The notes: a model not told the origin generated them from the sequence alone. Shown: positions 28,709 to 38,562, counted from the first letter of the stretch. The stretch: 64,000 nucleotides of DNA from Agapetus fuscipes (GCA_951799405.1 OX637356.1:14097229-14161228); one strand, 5' to 3'. Program-made: numbers and translations.

Positions 28709-29250
28709 GAAAAGCCTCAGCTACACATGGCCCCACCATCTCTATCTGCTTTACAAGTTTTGTGAATTTTGATTCCGCCTCCCGGAAGCGCCGAGTATTT
28801 TATATTAAAGTGTCTCGGAACAGTTTCGCAGTGTTATCCGCGGATATGGTATCAGGGTCCTCTGCCAAGCGCGGGCCTTTGTGGTGCGGTTCCGTTTGAT
28901 ATAACACTTTTCGCGAATGATCTCCGGATATGTGGAGGCCGCTGCCGTTTCGCGGAACAAACAGAACTGGGATGTGATTCTGTGCATGTGCCAAACGCTG
29001 CAATACAAGCTGTGACTGCAAAGCAACGAGACAAGGTCTAGATTTTATTATTTTTTTTAGTTTTTTACAGCCAGATATTGACACGGTGAAGCCATCGGTG
29101 TGGCTGGATGCAGATGGTCTAGGATAGAGATGCCTGGAGAGATAGGTGAGAAGTATATTTTGAGCAATGGGCGAGAATTGCTGAATATATAAGTAAGTAA
29201 ACTTACTTTAAATAAAGTTTAAAACATTCACTTTCATGGCCGGTGTTAAT
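28709..29250. other. Unassigned GC-richer block, then nothing recognised
   Basis: 28715-29040 is about half GC and open in several frames on both strands (up to 101 codons), which suggests composition rather than a gene. No motif recognised. Confidence 0.3.
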
Positions 29251-29455
29251 AATAAAAAAATCACTTTTGTGTTCTTTCGGGTTTGACCATGTTCCACTTG
29301 CAGCTCCCACATCTGCCGACGTTTCGCTTTCACGCGCAGAAAGCATCTTCAAGGCGAGTTTTCAAAGCGCGCGCCGTGCAAAATGTCGGCAGATGTGGGA
29401 GCTGCGAGTGAAACATGGTCAAACCCGAAAGAACACAAAAGTGATTTATTTATTA
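29251..29455 (-). mobile_element. Foldback with hammerhead-like core
   Basis: Arms 29251-29320 and 29395-29455 are complementary (GCTCCCACATCTGCCGAC / GTCGGCAGATGTGGGAGC). The loop holds on the minus strand TGAAGATG, hairpin CTTTC/GAAAG, CGAAACGTC. This matches the CTGA-N-GA / stem / CGAAA layout of the other foldbacks. Confidence 0.6.
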
Positions 29456-29935
29456 TAAACTTACTTTGTTTGAAGGAATTGTTATCAGGTATTTTGTCAA
29501 GGGCTTAGGCCGTTAAATTCTTTGTAGTCAATTATTAACAATGTGTATCCATACTTACATATCTTTTGAAAATAAAATTGTGTCAGTGCTTGGTAATGCT
29601 CGAGTGTGAAGTGACGTGTCTGGTCTCTTCGGCTACTGTACAAGTCACGCGCGTTCAACAGGTAGAAACAATAATTAAAAGATGATTTTTTTTAGTTAGC
29701 CTCTGAAGATGGATGGATAGAGATAGATAGATAAAGTCCGATAGCGCTTCTAGGCATTGTAAACTCAAAAAATGTATTTTATTTTCTTCTTCTCTTCTCT
29801 TATCTTCTCTGACTAGTCCTAGACTCCTATCCTTATTACCTGATGGTCTGTGAGTTTGGCAGATTTGCCAGGGATCAGTTTTCTCAAACGCTTATTTAAC
29901 CTAGAAGCAACACACCAACTCCCTTATCCTTTCGT
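29456..29935. other. No gene; Penelope-like scrap at 29700-29780
   Basis: 29700-29780 reads CTCTGAAGATGGATGGATAG, then a GATA run and AGTCCGATAGCGCTTCTAGGC. It is parallel to the minus-strand sequence at 47845-47930, with a microsatellite grown where the stem II loop would be. A TCTTCTC-rich run follows. Confidence 0.45.
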
Positions 29936-29939
29936 GCAT

Positions 29940-30300
29940 GGTGGAGTCAAACTTGGTTCCACCAGTACTCGGGCAGATTGCAGCATTTTGCCACGTTGTC
30001 CTCAAACTGAGGATATTTAACGTTAGGCAGCTTCATCACTTGGACGAAACGTTCCAAAACTCCTACAGATCACGGCAACAGATACCCGAAAAGCTTCATC
30101 TCTCCAGTTTCATCAGCCGGCCGGGTAAACCTGAATCTTCTTGCCTGGAACAATTTGCCCGTCGGTGTTCGCGCGAACCAGCCTACCACCACCTTCAGAA
30201 AGGAACTGAAGACACTGCTTTTCTCCAGAAGCCATGGTGCCCTTGAGATGGTCCTGGACCATTCAATAGCGCCACATAAAATAAATCATCCATCATTATC
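29940..30300 (+). pseudogene. LINE-H (L2/CR1-like) C-terminus and 3' end
   Basis: The reading NLNLLAWNNLPVGVRANQPT, then TFRKELKTLLFSR (30130-30230) has the WN-LP---R and F---LKT-LF pattern that ends L2/CR1-type reverse transcriptases. Frameshifts break it upstream. After the stop come CCTTGAGATGGTCCTGGACC and an ATC/ATT-rich tail. Confidence 0.7.
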
Positions 30301-30308
30301 ATCATTAT

Positions 30309-30392
30309 TCTACTCAATAGTTTGTCTTAGGTCTTTTGCTTTGAATTCTGCTACCAGAAAGGTTGATTCTAGTGAATTAGGTGTTTATGGAT
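30309..30392. repeat. 84-bp direct repeat, left copy
   Basis: TCTACTCAATAGTTTGTCTT... to GTGTTTATGGAT, immediately left of a LINE-A tail. The partner 30651-30734 is on the tail's other side, the same length with about six mismatches. Confidence 0.9.
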
Positions 30393-30650
30393 TCCTTGAC
30401 TTATAGGTTGGTATGCGGCTGACCACCCATACTGTAAAAATGGTTCACTTTGCCAATGTCACCCCTGATTCAGGGAAGGTCGGCAAGAGTTGCAGAGCTT
30501 ATGTTCATTTGAGATTGGGTTTTTATATTGTAGGTCCACATGCGGCATGTGTTAGCGCGAAATTATACATGTCTGCTTGTGGGAATGCATTTAATATAAA
30601 TCTTAAATTATATATATCTTTGCAGCTTAGATTAGATTAGATTAGATGCT
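30393..30650 (+). repeat. LINE-A tail between 84-bp direct repeats
   Basis: Starts exactly at TCCTTGACTTATAGG and ends AGATTAGATTAGATTAGATGC. A complete unit. Confidence 0.9.
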
Positions 30651-30734
30651 TCTACTCAATTGTTTATCTTAGGTCTTTTGCTTTGAATTCTGCTACCAGA
30701 AAGGTCGATTCTAGTGCGTTAGGTATTTATGGAT
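30651..30734. repeat. 84-bp direct repeat, right copy
   Basis: TCTACTCAATTGTTTATCTT... to GTATTTATGGAT. Partner of 30309-30392. Confidence 0.9.
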
Positions 30735-31104
30735 CATGACTAGTCTCATTTCTTTGCAGATAAAACAAAGTATACGACCATAGGGTGCATTTGTGACCTC
30801 ATCTTGCGACTGCCTCGCCATATCAAATCATAACGCGGGAAGAATGTCAGCTGAGCGACGCTTTGTCAACAATAGCTCAGCATTGTTCTTGGAGAGCAGA
30901 GTCTTGCAGAGAATTTAAAAATCATTTCAGAGGGTTGAGCACTCATTGTTACAATAACAGAGGTTTCTAGAAAATTACATGAAAACAGATGAGAAACTAT
31001 TGTTTAGATTTCTTAAATTGTGAAATGAAAAATTTGAATTTGTTTTAATGCTTTTACATGTTATTATTTGTTTATTTAAAAAAATGTGATTTGTTGTGTA
31101 TGTT
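30735..31104. other. No recognised feature
   Basis: Mixed sequence with no repeat partner or convincing ORF. Confidence 0.3.
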
Positions 31105-31216
31105 CCTTGACTGTTAAAAATGGTTCACTTTGCTAATGTGACCCCTGTTTTAGAAGCAGGACGGCAAGAGTTGACAGGGTGTCTGTCCAATTGAGATTTG
31201 GTTTTATTTTTGTAAA
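31105..31216 (+). repeat. LINE-A tail, 3'-truncated
   Basis: GTTCCTTGACTGTTAAAAATGG to GAGATTTGGTTTTATTTTTG. The CTGACCACCC segment is deleted. Confidence 0.7.
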
Positions 31217-31219
31217 AAA

Positions 31220-31390
31220 AAACTCACAGTTTCAATATACTATTTTTTTATTTGATATGCTTAAACGTTCTCGCCTCGAAAGGCATCATCAGGAGCAATG
31301 ATTTGCAGTAAAAATTCAGCGATTTTTTTTTTAAGAATTTTAAGAATTTTTATTCCAAATCATTGCTTCTGATGATAAACGAAAAATCAT
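31220..31390 (-). mobile_element. Penelope-like foldback fragment
   Basis: The minus strand reads CTGATGATGCCTTTCGAGGCG then AGAACG (31265-31305). A second, inverted CTGATGAT lies at 31368-31375. AAATCATTGCT flanks both. Confidence 0.55.
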
Positions 31391-31425
31391 AAAAGAATAT
31401 CTGACGTAAAACTTAAAGAAGAGCT

Positions 31426-31667
31426 GTACCCTTAGAACGAGTTGCAAAACTTGAGTAATGTAAGGTTTACGGCAAGTATTAAAGAGGGATTTTCCTCAAA
31501 ATCTGCAGTTTTTGTTTGTTTGAACTTGATTTTCTTCATCACTGTAACTCTTTTGCTAAGACCATAAAGTGTAAGAAACAAAAACGGCAGATTTTGTGAG
31601 AAATCGCTTTCTAATATTTTCCGTAAACTTTACTTTTCTCAAGTTTTGCAACTCATACTAAGGGTAC
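31426..31667. mobile_element. Foldback MITE GTACCCTTAG
   Basis: 242 bp with about 95-bp arms. GTACCCTTAGAACGAGTTGC and CAAAACTTGAG on the left answer CTCAAGTTTTGCAACTCATAC and TAAGGGTAC on the right. The centre (AAGACCATAAAGTG) resembles the element at 36942-37575. Confidence 0.8.
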
Positions 31668-32059
31668 TGGATATTTAATCTGGGTATTTGTTTGTAGTAT
31701 CTACTTGATATTATATTCGATGGAAGTCTTTGTGAGTTACTCCCACTTTATATATTACAGAAATGTCGGGGAATTTGAAGCTTTCCGCTTGCACTGTTCA
31801 CAACCTCAGCAAGTGAAATGTTTAATCTCCCCGGTTCCCAAGAAACTTACCTATGTACGCCCACTTCACAGAGAAATTCCCTAAATGCAGGGAAAACAGA
31901 GATGGGAATATTCTGAGTTGTATTTACATAATATGACAGAAATGCAGTTGCTTCATGATAAATGACAGTAGATTTTGACTTTTATGGAAGCCAAAAATAT
32001 ACAATTTAAAAGTACGTAAAAGTACCTTTGTCACAATTTATTTGGATTTTGTTTATTTT

Positions 32060-32645
32060 TATTTTAAAAAAGACAGTTGCTTGCATTCCATGCCGAGAGC
32101 TCGGAATCATATCCCACCGAGAGTCCCAGAAATAGTTTCCCGATTTGGTGCTTATTTCAATCCCAAAATAAAATACCGGAAAAGGAGTTGTAGGCTTACA
32201 CGGCCGGCTGATGATGCTGGAGTGATGCTTTCCGGGATCTGTTGCCGTGGTCTGTGGGAGCTGGAGCTTCCGGACGTTTTATCCATTTCTACGATAGGCT
32301 TCTTCAGCGTGAAGTATGATGATGATGATCTTGATGAGAACTGTGAATGTTCATCAAGTCACAGTTCTCATCAAAATTATCATCATCGTCATACTTCACG
32401 CTGAAGAAGCCCATCGTAGAAATGGGCGAAACGTCCGGAAGCTCCAGCTCCCACAGACCACGGCAACAGATCCCGGAAAGCATCACTCCAATACCGGAAA
32501 AGTTTATCAGCCTTTGCAAAGAATGAAGAGTAGTCTCTAACTGATGTGGTTGGCGTAGAGCCGGCCCCCTTACTTGTAAAAAAAAATTTCCACTCGCCAC
32601 ATGTGACTCCTTCGAGGAAAACCGAGGCAAAAAGCTACACCATAT
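32060..32645 (+). mobile_element. SINE2 interrupted by a foldback
   Basis: 32060-32184 (TTGCTTGCATTCCATGCCG to CCGGAAAAG) and 32490-32645 (CCGGAAAAGTTTATCAG to the ACACATGTGAC region) are collinear SINE2. The TSD is AATACCGGAAAAG at 32172-32184 and 32490-32502. Confidence 0.8.
32185..32489. mobile_element. Penelope-like inverted dimer inserted in SINE2
   Basis: 305 bp and almost a perfect palindrome centred near 32350. Each half has CTGAAGAAGC, a CCCAT/ATGGG hairpin, CGAAACGTCCGGAAGCTCC, CACGGCAACAGATCCCGG and CATCACTCCA. ATG/ATC repeats occupy the centre. A 13-bp TSD supports a single transposition event. A relative fragment is at 41225-41312. Confidence 0.75.
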
Positions 32646-32988
32646 ATTATGTATCTTAATTAAGTTTCGTTACGTTTAAAGTTTCAAAATATTAATTTCC
32701 CTTTACAGAAAGTCCATTATCCAAAACATTTCAAATTCACAACTTTCATGATATTAAAATTACTCTAATGGTGGCTAAAAGTTCTCCCTAGTTTATTTTC
32801 AGCTTTAACTTTGATCTTTCGTGGTTATTTCTGAATTAGAATCAAAAAGGATTTATTACTAAAAATAGTTCAGGTTTCATTATCAAATTTATAGGCCAGA
32901 CAAAGTTAAATTATGTAGATTCATTTATGGTTTTATTTGGTCTATTCCCGTGTTGGCCTGAATAGTAATATTTTTAATTTAAGAATAT
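32646..32988. other. No recognised feature
   Basis: AT-rich only. Confidence 0.35.
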
Positions 32989-33212
32989 ATCTAATTTAAT
33001 CTAAGCTAAGTTGCAAGGATATGTTACATTGGAGATTCACATTACATGCATTCTCACAACAAGACGCGTACAAGTTCTCGCTTGCACATGCCTCATGTGA
33101 ACCTACAACATAAAAACCAAATCTCAAATGGACAAACACCCTGCAACTCTTGCCGTCCTTCTCTGAAACAGGGGTGACATTGGCTAAGTGAACCATTTTT
33201 ACAGCATGTAAT
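32989..33212 (-). repeat. LINE-A tail, cluster copy 1
   Basis: ATCTAATTTAATCTAAGC terminus to GAACCATTTTTACAGCATG. Head-to-head with copy 2. Confidence 0.85.
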
Positions 33213-33456
33213 TTGTTAAGTATGTTCCTTGACTTATATGTAGGTTGGTATGCGACTGGCAACCCATGCTGTAGAAAATGGTTCACTTTGTTTAAGGGAA
33301 GGTCGGCTAGAGTTGCATGACTGATGTTCATTAGAGATTGGATATTTATGTTGTCCACATGCGGAATGTGTAAGCGCCGACTTATACATCTCTGCTTTTG
33401 GGAATGCATTTACATATGAATGTTAAATTTTATATGTCTTTGCAAATAAGATTATA
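33213..33456 (+). repeat. LINE-A tail, cluster copy 2
   Basis: GTTCCTTGACTTATATGTAGG to TTTGCAAATAAGATTATAG. The CAATGTCACCCCTG segment is deleted. Confidence 0.8.
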
Positions 33457-33606
33457 GTACCAAATAATCTAGATATCTTCCAGACTTGCTTCATTTCGCA
33501 TCCTTCCACATCGGGTGTAGCGACAAGAAACTCTAAAAAAAAAGTGTAAAAAGAAAAAAAATGTATCAAAACTAAATCACTCACTAAGGGTGCTTTTTGA
33601 TGTTTC

Positions 33607-33863
33607 AAAATCTAATCTAATCTAATCGTAGTTGAAAATATATGTACCATTAAGGATTCACATCATTTGCATTATCACAAGCAGGCACGTATAAGTTAGC
33701 GCTTGTACATGCCGCATGTGAACCTATAACATAAAAACCCAAATCTCAAATCAACATACACCCTGCAAGTCTAGCCGACCTTTCTTGAAACAGAGGTGTC
33801 ATTGGCAAAGTGAACCATTTTCTACAGCATGGGTGGTCAGTGACATACGAACCTATAATTAGT
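33607..33863 (-). repeat. LINE-A tail, cluster copy 3
   Basis: AATCTAATCTAATCTAATCG terminus to ATACGAACCTATAATTAGTC. The 33457-33606 spacer before it has no feature. Confidence 0.85.
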
Positions 33864-34130
33864 CAATGACTCCTTGATTGATAGGTTGGTATGCGGCTGA
33901 CCACTCATACTGTAAAAAATGGTTCACTTTGCCAATGTCACCCCTGCTTCAGGGAAGGTCGGCAAGAGTTGCAGGGCTTATGTTCATTTGAGATTGGGGT
34001 TTTTATATTGTAGGTCCACATGCAGCATGTGTAAGCGCGAAATTATGCATGTCTGCTTGTGGGAATGCATTTAATATGAATCTCAAATGATACATATCTT
34101 TGCAGCTTAGATTTAGATTAGATTTAGAAC
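33864..34130 (+). repeat. LINE-A tail, cluster copy 4
   Basis: CTCCTTGATTGATAGGTTGG to AGATTTAGATTAGATTTAG. A well-conserved unit. Confidence 0.88.
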
Positions 34131-34212
34131 ATACACTTTTTTAAATCACAAATAATAATATGTATAAACATCAAAACAAATATAGAATGCAAAGTTCTAA
34201 TTTTAAAAAACT

Positions 34213-34284
34213 CCAGTCCAAGCCGCCAGCATTACAGATTTACCGCCATTTCCTTCTGTCCTTAGATACTTCCTTCCATTTACG
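34213..34284 (-). pseudogene. LINE-A ORF C-terminal scrap
   Basis: The minus strand reads KWKEVSKDRRKWR then a C-terminal stretch, matching the final residues at 7907. Only about 20 codons remain. Confidence 0.6.
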
Positions 34285-34514
34285 CGATTGAGGGGATGTT
34301 TTATACTAGAGGGAAAGGCGTGGTCGTATGGCGCCACTACGACGATTTTTTGCATGTAAAGTCAGTCTGCTTCCTGTATGGGAGTGACCAGTACTTCAAC
34401 TAGAAAACTTTACGTATAAATTCAACTGTAACTTCTCACTTGAAAGTTTATTATGGAAATTGAACAACGCATCTGGCGAGCGTTTTAGATTGCGCAGTGT
34501 TTTTTTTTGTTGGT

Positions 34515-34935
34515 AAACGGTATAATAATAATAATAATTAATAAATTTATATGCGCCGTTTTCTGATTTATATCACTACAAAGGCGCATGTGGGCTGTAG
34601 CGGGAAAACAGAAATGCTTTCAACATCTTCCTGGACTCTCAGCCTTTCTGGGAGAGCATTCCGTGCCGCTGACCCGGCAACACGAAAAGAGCGGTTCCCG
34701 AAGACTGTGCAAGTGTGCATGACTGTCTTTTCGCAGGTCCAACAAACTGGCACTTGACCTAGCTGACCTCAGTAGAACTCCCCTTTCATTTCAATAAGTT
34801 CTCTTCGTGAGTTCTACTAGATAGTCAGGAGCCAGCCCATGAAGAGTCTGAAAGACCGTCAAGCAAAGCTTGTGGTCTATTTTTTCCGAGATGCGAAGCC
34901 AGTGCATTGTTATGTTTTGGATAGTTCATGATATG
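34515..34935 (-). pseudogene. LINE-I (L2/CR1-like) C-terminus and 3' end
   Basis: On the minus strand FGNRSFRVAGSAARNALPERL (34630-34700) follows the FGDRSF-VAGP--WN-LP pattern of L2/CR1 elements. The 3' UTR has a GCGCCTTTGTA...AACGGCGCAT hairpin and an ATT-repeat tail at 34515-34530. The upstream part (34760-34930) continues the ORF with frameshifts. Confidence 0.65.
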
Positions 34936-34954
34936 AAAAAAGATGGACTTCTGG

Positions 34955-35455
34955 TCTAACTTATATAAAAGAATTTAGTGTTTGTCGATAGCAACATTCC
35001 ACAAAGTTTGAAAGGTAAAATGTACGACCAATGCTTATTGCCAGTATTAGCTTATGGAGCAACAACACTGACTCTTACAAACACGACGATAAGGAAGCTC
35101 CGTATAGCACAAAGAAAACATGAAAGAGCTATGCTACACGTAAGACTCTCTGACAGAATAAGGAACACAGAGCTACGGATAAAGTCGGTAGTAACCGATG
35201 TCGTAGAGAGAGTGGCAAAGCTAAAATGGTCCTTTGCGGGACATGTTGCTAGAACCACCGACCAGAGATGGACGAAAAGATTGGAAGATTGGAGAACTCG
35301 GGAAGATAAGAGAAGCAGAGGGAGACCTCCCATGAAATGGTCGGATGATAGAAGAAGGCTTGCTGGAGACTAGATTCAAAAAACGCAAGACAGAGATGGA
35401 TATGGGGGAGGCCTATGTTCAGCGGTGGATGGAGATGGCTGTATAAGAAGAAATA
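34955..35455 (+). pseudogene. RTE-like reverse transcriptase C-terminus
   Basis: Frame 34978-35373 reads SLKGKMYDQCLLPVLAYGAT, KLRIAQRKHERAMLHVRLSD, VAKLKWSFAGHVARTTDQRW and GRPPMKWSDD, then a TAG. A continuing DRDGYGGGLCSAV-like segment lies downstream in another frame (QDRDG..EAYVQRW in intact relatives). These motifs are diagnostic of RTE-type LINE ORFs. The RT core and endonuclease are missing. An adjacent GGCTGTATAAGAAGAAATAG end may be its 3' terminus. Confidence 0.8.
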
Positions 35456-35924
35456 GTGTTTGTCGCTTATGCCCTATTACCTTATAACCGTCCATATGTT
35501 TTTCGGATCAAGTATATTATGAGATAGCAGGTAAGTCAGAACATAGCTTTTTTAGTTTATATTATCCAGAAAAACAAATTGAAAAACCTGAAATTTCTGC
35601 ATTGCGTGGAATAGCCAAATAAATCAATCGGAGACCATTGGTCTACTATTTTTAGCCGCTTGGTCTACCGTTTTGGACTCCTTGAGCATATTCTGCCACT
35701 CGGCTGATATACGGACTACTTCCGCTTGGGTAGGAGGAGTCGAAGCGCCACTCTCGCAATGACTATCTATCTCTCGCCTTTATCTGGTTTGTATGGCTCA
35801 GGAGATTTATATAAATTGTGTACTTTAATAGGAAATGTCGCCAATCTTTGCGGATAATAGTTGTAAATATATAACCACGAAATAATGTTGAAAAGTAACT
35901 TAAGAAATACTTACTTGTATTTGT
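35456..35924. other. No recognised feature
   Basis: Moderately GC (35620-35770) but no motif, ORF or repeat partner. Confidence 0.3.
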
Positions 35925-36030
35925 TAGGAGCATTTAGTTGGCAAACGCTGTTTTATATCAATCACTCCTCAAGAGCCTTGTGCAAGCATGGTAGTCACAA
36001 AAAAAGTGCCAATTTTCAAGCACAACCACT
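35925..36030 (-). repeat. SINE1 3' body remnant
   Basis: AACGCTGTTTTATATCAATCAC, CAAGAGCCTTGTGC and CAATTTTCAAGCACAACC match the minus-strand SINE1 tail. It is fused to a LINE-A tail. Confidence 0.6.
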
Positions 36031-36224
36031 TTGCAAATGTCATGTTTGGTTCAGGGAAGGTCGGCAAGAGTAGGTGTACATGTTCATTAGAGATTTAGGT
36101 TTTTATGTTGTAGGTTCACATGCGGCATGTGCGAGCGCGAACTTATACGTGTCTGCTTGTGATATTGCATATAATGTGAATCCCTAATTTTACATATCTT
36201 CTCAACTTAGATTAGATTAGAGCC
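36030..36224 (+). repeat. LINE-A tail, 5'-truncated
   Basis: TTTGCAAATGTCATGTTTGG to CTCAACTTAGATTAGATTAG. Confidence 0.8.
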
Positions 36225-36261
36225 AATTGTTGGAAGACTGGTTGGACTTTTGGAAAGGACA

Positions 36262-36540
36262 GGTACGCAACGCAACCAAGCTACACATGTAGTGGAACAT
36301 CTCGCCACATTATGCACGAAGCGGTCGCATGTAGCGAGTGAACCTATTTATTTTTGCAGGTAAGGTAGCCGGCCTTACGTTAACCACTTTACTTGATGCG
36401 AGGGTTTCACAGCTCCTGAGCGGACTGGTACTCATTTCTTGTGAAGGCAGAGTGAAACTTTCCGGTTTCTGTGCTTATTTCAAACTCAAAATTTAAAAAA
36501 GAAAACCGGCAAGGTTACTCGGCCCTTAGAAATTAGAACC
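36262..36540 (-). mobile_element. SINE2, head missing
   Basis: CGCAACCAAGCTACACATG (3' end) to a degraded body at AAACCGGCAAGG. The tRNA head is lost. Confidence 0.65.
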
Positions 36541-36669
36541 AGCTCCATTGGGAGCAAGGAAATCACCTTCTTCGAGTAAAGTGCGTTTATTCGACCCAGT
36601 TCAACTGTCAAAATAAATTGCTAACAAACGACCCCTTCGAAAAAAACTCACTAAAAATTTCACTAAAAA

Positions 36670-36835
36670 TTATCTTTAATTTAAATTACAAAGGTATAAT
36701 GACATTTTTGGCTCCCATTTAATGCACGCCCACAAGCAAGCTCACGTAAGTACGCGCTTACACATGCGGCGCGTGTACAAACAAAATAAACCAACCCTCA
36801 CATAAGCATAAACTTATTAACTCCTTCCGCCTGAA
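36670..36835 (-). repeat. LINE-A tail, old
   Basis: Keeps AATTACAAAGGTATAATGAC, AATGCACGCCCACAAGCAAG and CGCGCTTACACATGCGGC. The 5' half of the unit is absent. Confidence 0.6.
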
Positions 36836-36941
36836 TTTTTATACGCCCACTGATTCTAAATAACCCAACATATTATTTATTGCTATTTTTGCTCAAGTGC
36901 CTTGTTTACTTGCACGGTATTTAAATTGTAAGAGAGCTATC

Positions 36942-37575
36942 TACCCTAGATCTGTTGTTTTTGTTTGTTAAACTTTATGGTCTTAGTAAAAAAGTGATAG
37001 TAATGAAAAATGCAGGCGTGTTTATGAATTATTATTTATCTTAATTTTTAAGGTTAAAAAAAAAAGTGTAACTTTAAAATTGTCACAACAAAAAATATTG
37101 TTTACATTTGTATCGCTTTTTTTTTGTTTCTGCTGGATTTTGGAAACATTATTTTCTGTTTAATTACAGAATTATATTATATATTGTTTAGTCTCATATA
37201 AAGACATTTTTTATAATGTCAATAGGTGTTATGAAAATATGGAATACCATAAACTGCTAAATTAATTGAATTTCTTGAAAACGGTTTTTCTATATTTTCT
37301 CAAAAACCATTAAAATCATTAAAAATGGTTTCATATGAGACTTAACAATGTACCATTTTTTTATAAAAAAAAAAAAAAAAAAATCCGAATTATAGCACTT
37401 ACAAAAAACAGATAAACATGTGTTTTTTTTTAAATATTTTTATTTTAAATATTTTGTACATTTAAACCTAATTTAGATAATAACGAATTAATAAACACGC
37501 GTGATTTTTTTCATTACTCTCACTTTTTTCAAAGACCATAAAATTTAAGGAACAAAAACAGACAGGTTTAGGGTA
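36942..37575. mobile_element. Foldback element TACCCTA, 634 bp
   Basis: The left arm (TACCCTAGATCTG, TTAAACTTTATGGTCTTAG, GTGATAGTAATGAAAAATGC, CGTGTTTATGAATTA) is complementary to the right arm ending GACAGGTTTAGGGTA. Arms are about 95 bp, and the interior is A/T-rich with no ORF. Confidence 0.75.
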
Positions 37576-37890
37576 TGAAACGCTCTTAAGGATAAAATAT
37601 ATTAGGAACACAAGCGTTATTTGGATACAAAGGTAAATAAAGACTCCATTGTGCGCTAGTAATACGGCATTTTGAAAAAGCAAGGCTAACTTTTCACAAA
37701 GGTAAATGTACACCTCCATTGTCTGTCTGCTATTGAAAGGTTAGAGTTATTTGATATCATATTGTAGGCGACGCCAGGAGAGCGTTCTATACACTAATGT
37801 TTGTTTTAACATTACCTACTCAGTGATTCTTTCCGTATTCATAAAGAATGCTATGACATTGCATAGTGTGATATAATAATTTGATTTTTA
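37576..37890. other. No recognised feature
   Basis: AT-rich with nothing supported. Confidence 0.3.
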
Positions 37891-38064
37891 TGGGGCTTCC
37901 ACACGCTTGCCAACCCATCTCAAGTCAAGCGCACAGTGTGTCGTCTAGAACATGCTAGCTGGACAAAATTTTGTCTAATGGACTCATTTTGTCTAGCTAG
38001 CATGTTCTAGACGACACACTGTGCGCTTGACTTGAGATGGGTTGGCAAACGTGTGGAAGCCCCA
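37891..38064. mobile_element. Near-perfect palindromic MITE TGGGGCTTCC
   Basis: 174 bp. Arms of about 75 bp differ at only a few positions (ACACTGTGCGCTTGACTTGAG is present as both strands). The central spacer is GTCTAATGGACTCA. The high arm identity implies a recent origin or gene conversion. Confidence 0.88.
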
Positions 38065-38145
38065 TTATCAATAAGCTTTGGTGAACGCTAAGAAGCTTTA
38101 TAGTATTAGAGTATAATTAAAAAAATGAAAATCAATACAATATAA

Positions 38146-38335
38146 AAAAAAAAAATCCTTTATGAGTTGATTTATTTCCTTGAGTGATTTCGGTGTTTTC
38201 ACATCATTATCAAAAGGACAACAAACAAATATAAAGGTATACATACATAAGTGAATTACTCTTGATAATGGTGTGATAGCACCGAGCGCGCTCGAGGAAA
38301 TAAATCAACTCGTGAAGGATTTTTTTTTAAGTAAT
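38146..38335. mobile_element. Penelope-like foldback
   Basis: AATCCTTTATGAGTTGATTT at the left answers AAATCAACTCGTGAAGGATT at the right. Each arm includes TTGATAATG, a GGTGT/ACACC hairpin, then CGAAA or CGAGC and GCGCTCGAGG. Relatives are at 40917-40985 and 59330-59612. Confidence 0.65.
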
Positions 38336-38454
38336 TTATTTAGTTTAAAGATTTAAATCAAACACTGTTTTAAATTTTCACTCTTACAATTATTTATTCT
38401 TTAATTTTACTAACATTTTCGATCTTAGATCATCGTCAGGTAAAAAAAAAACTT

Positions 38455-38562
38455 TTTATTACATTAATATTATTTTTACATTACTTTTACATTTTACATT
38501 ATTTTTACATTACTTTTACATTTTACATTATTATTATTTTTTATTTTTACATTATCATTTTC
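38455..38562. repeat. Tandem repeat of ATTTTTACATTACTTTTAC
   Basis: A unit of about 30 bp (TTACATTACTTTTACATTT) is repeated two and a half times, grading into ATT repeats. Confidence 0.75.

Noticed and set aside
28769..29084. Gene in the GC-richer block
   Set aside because: Four or more overlapping frames on both strands are open at once and none has a motif; best explained by composition.
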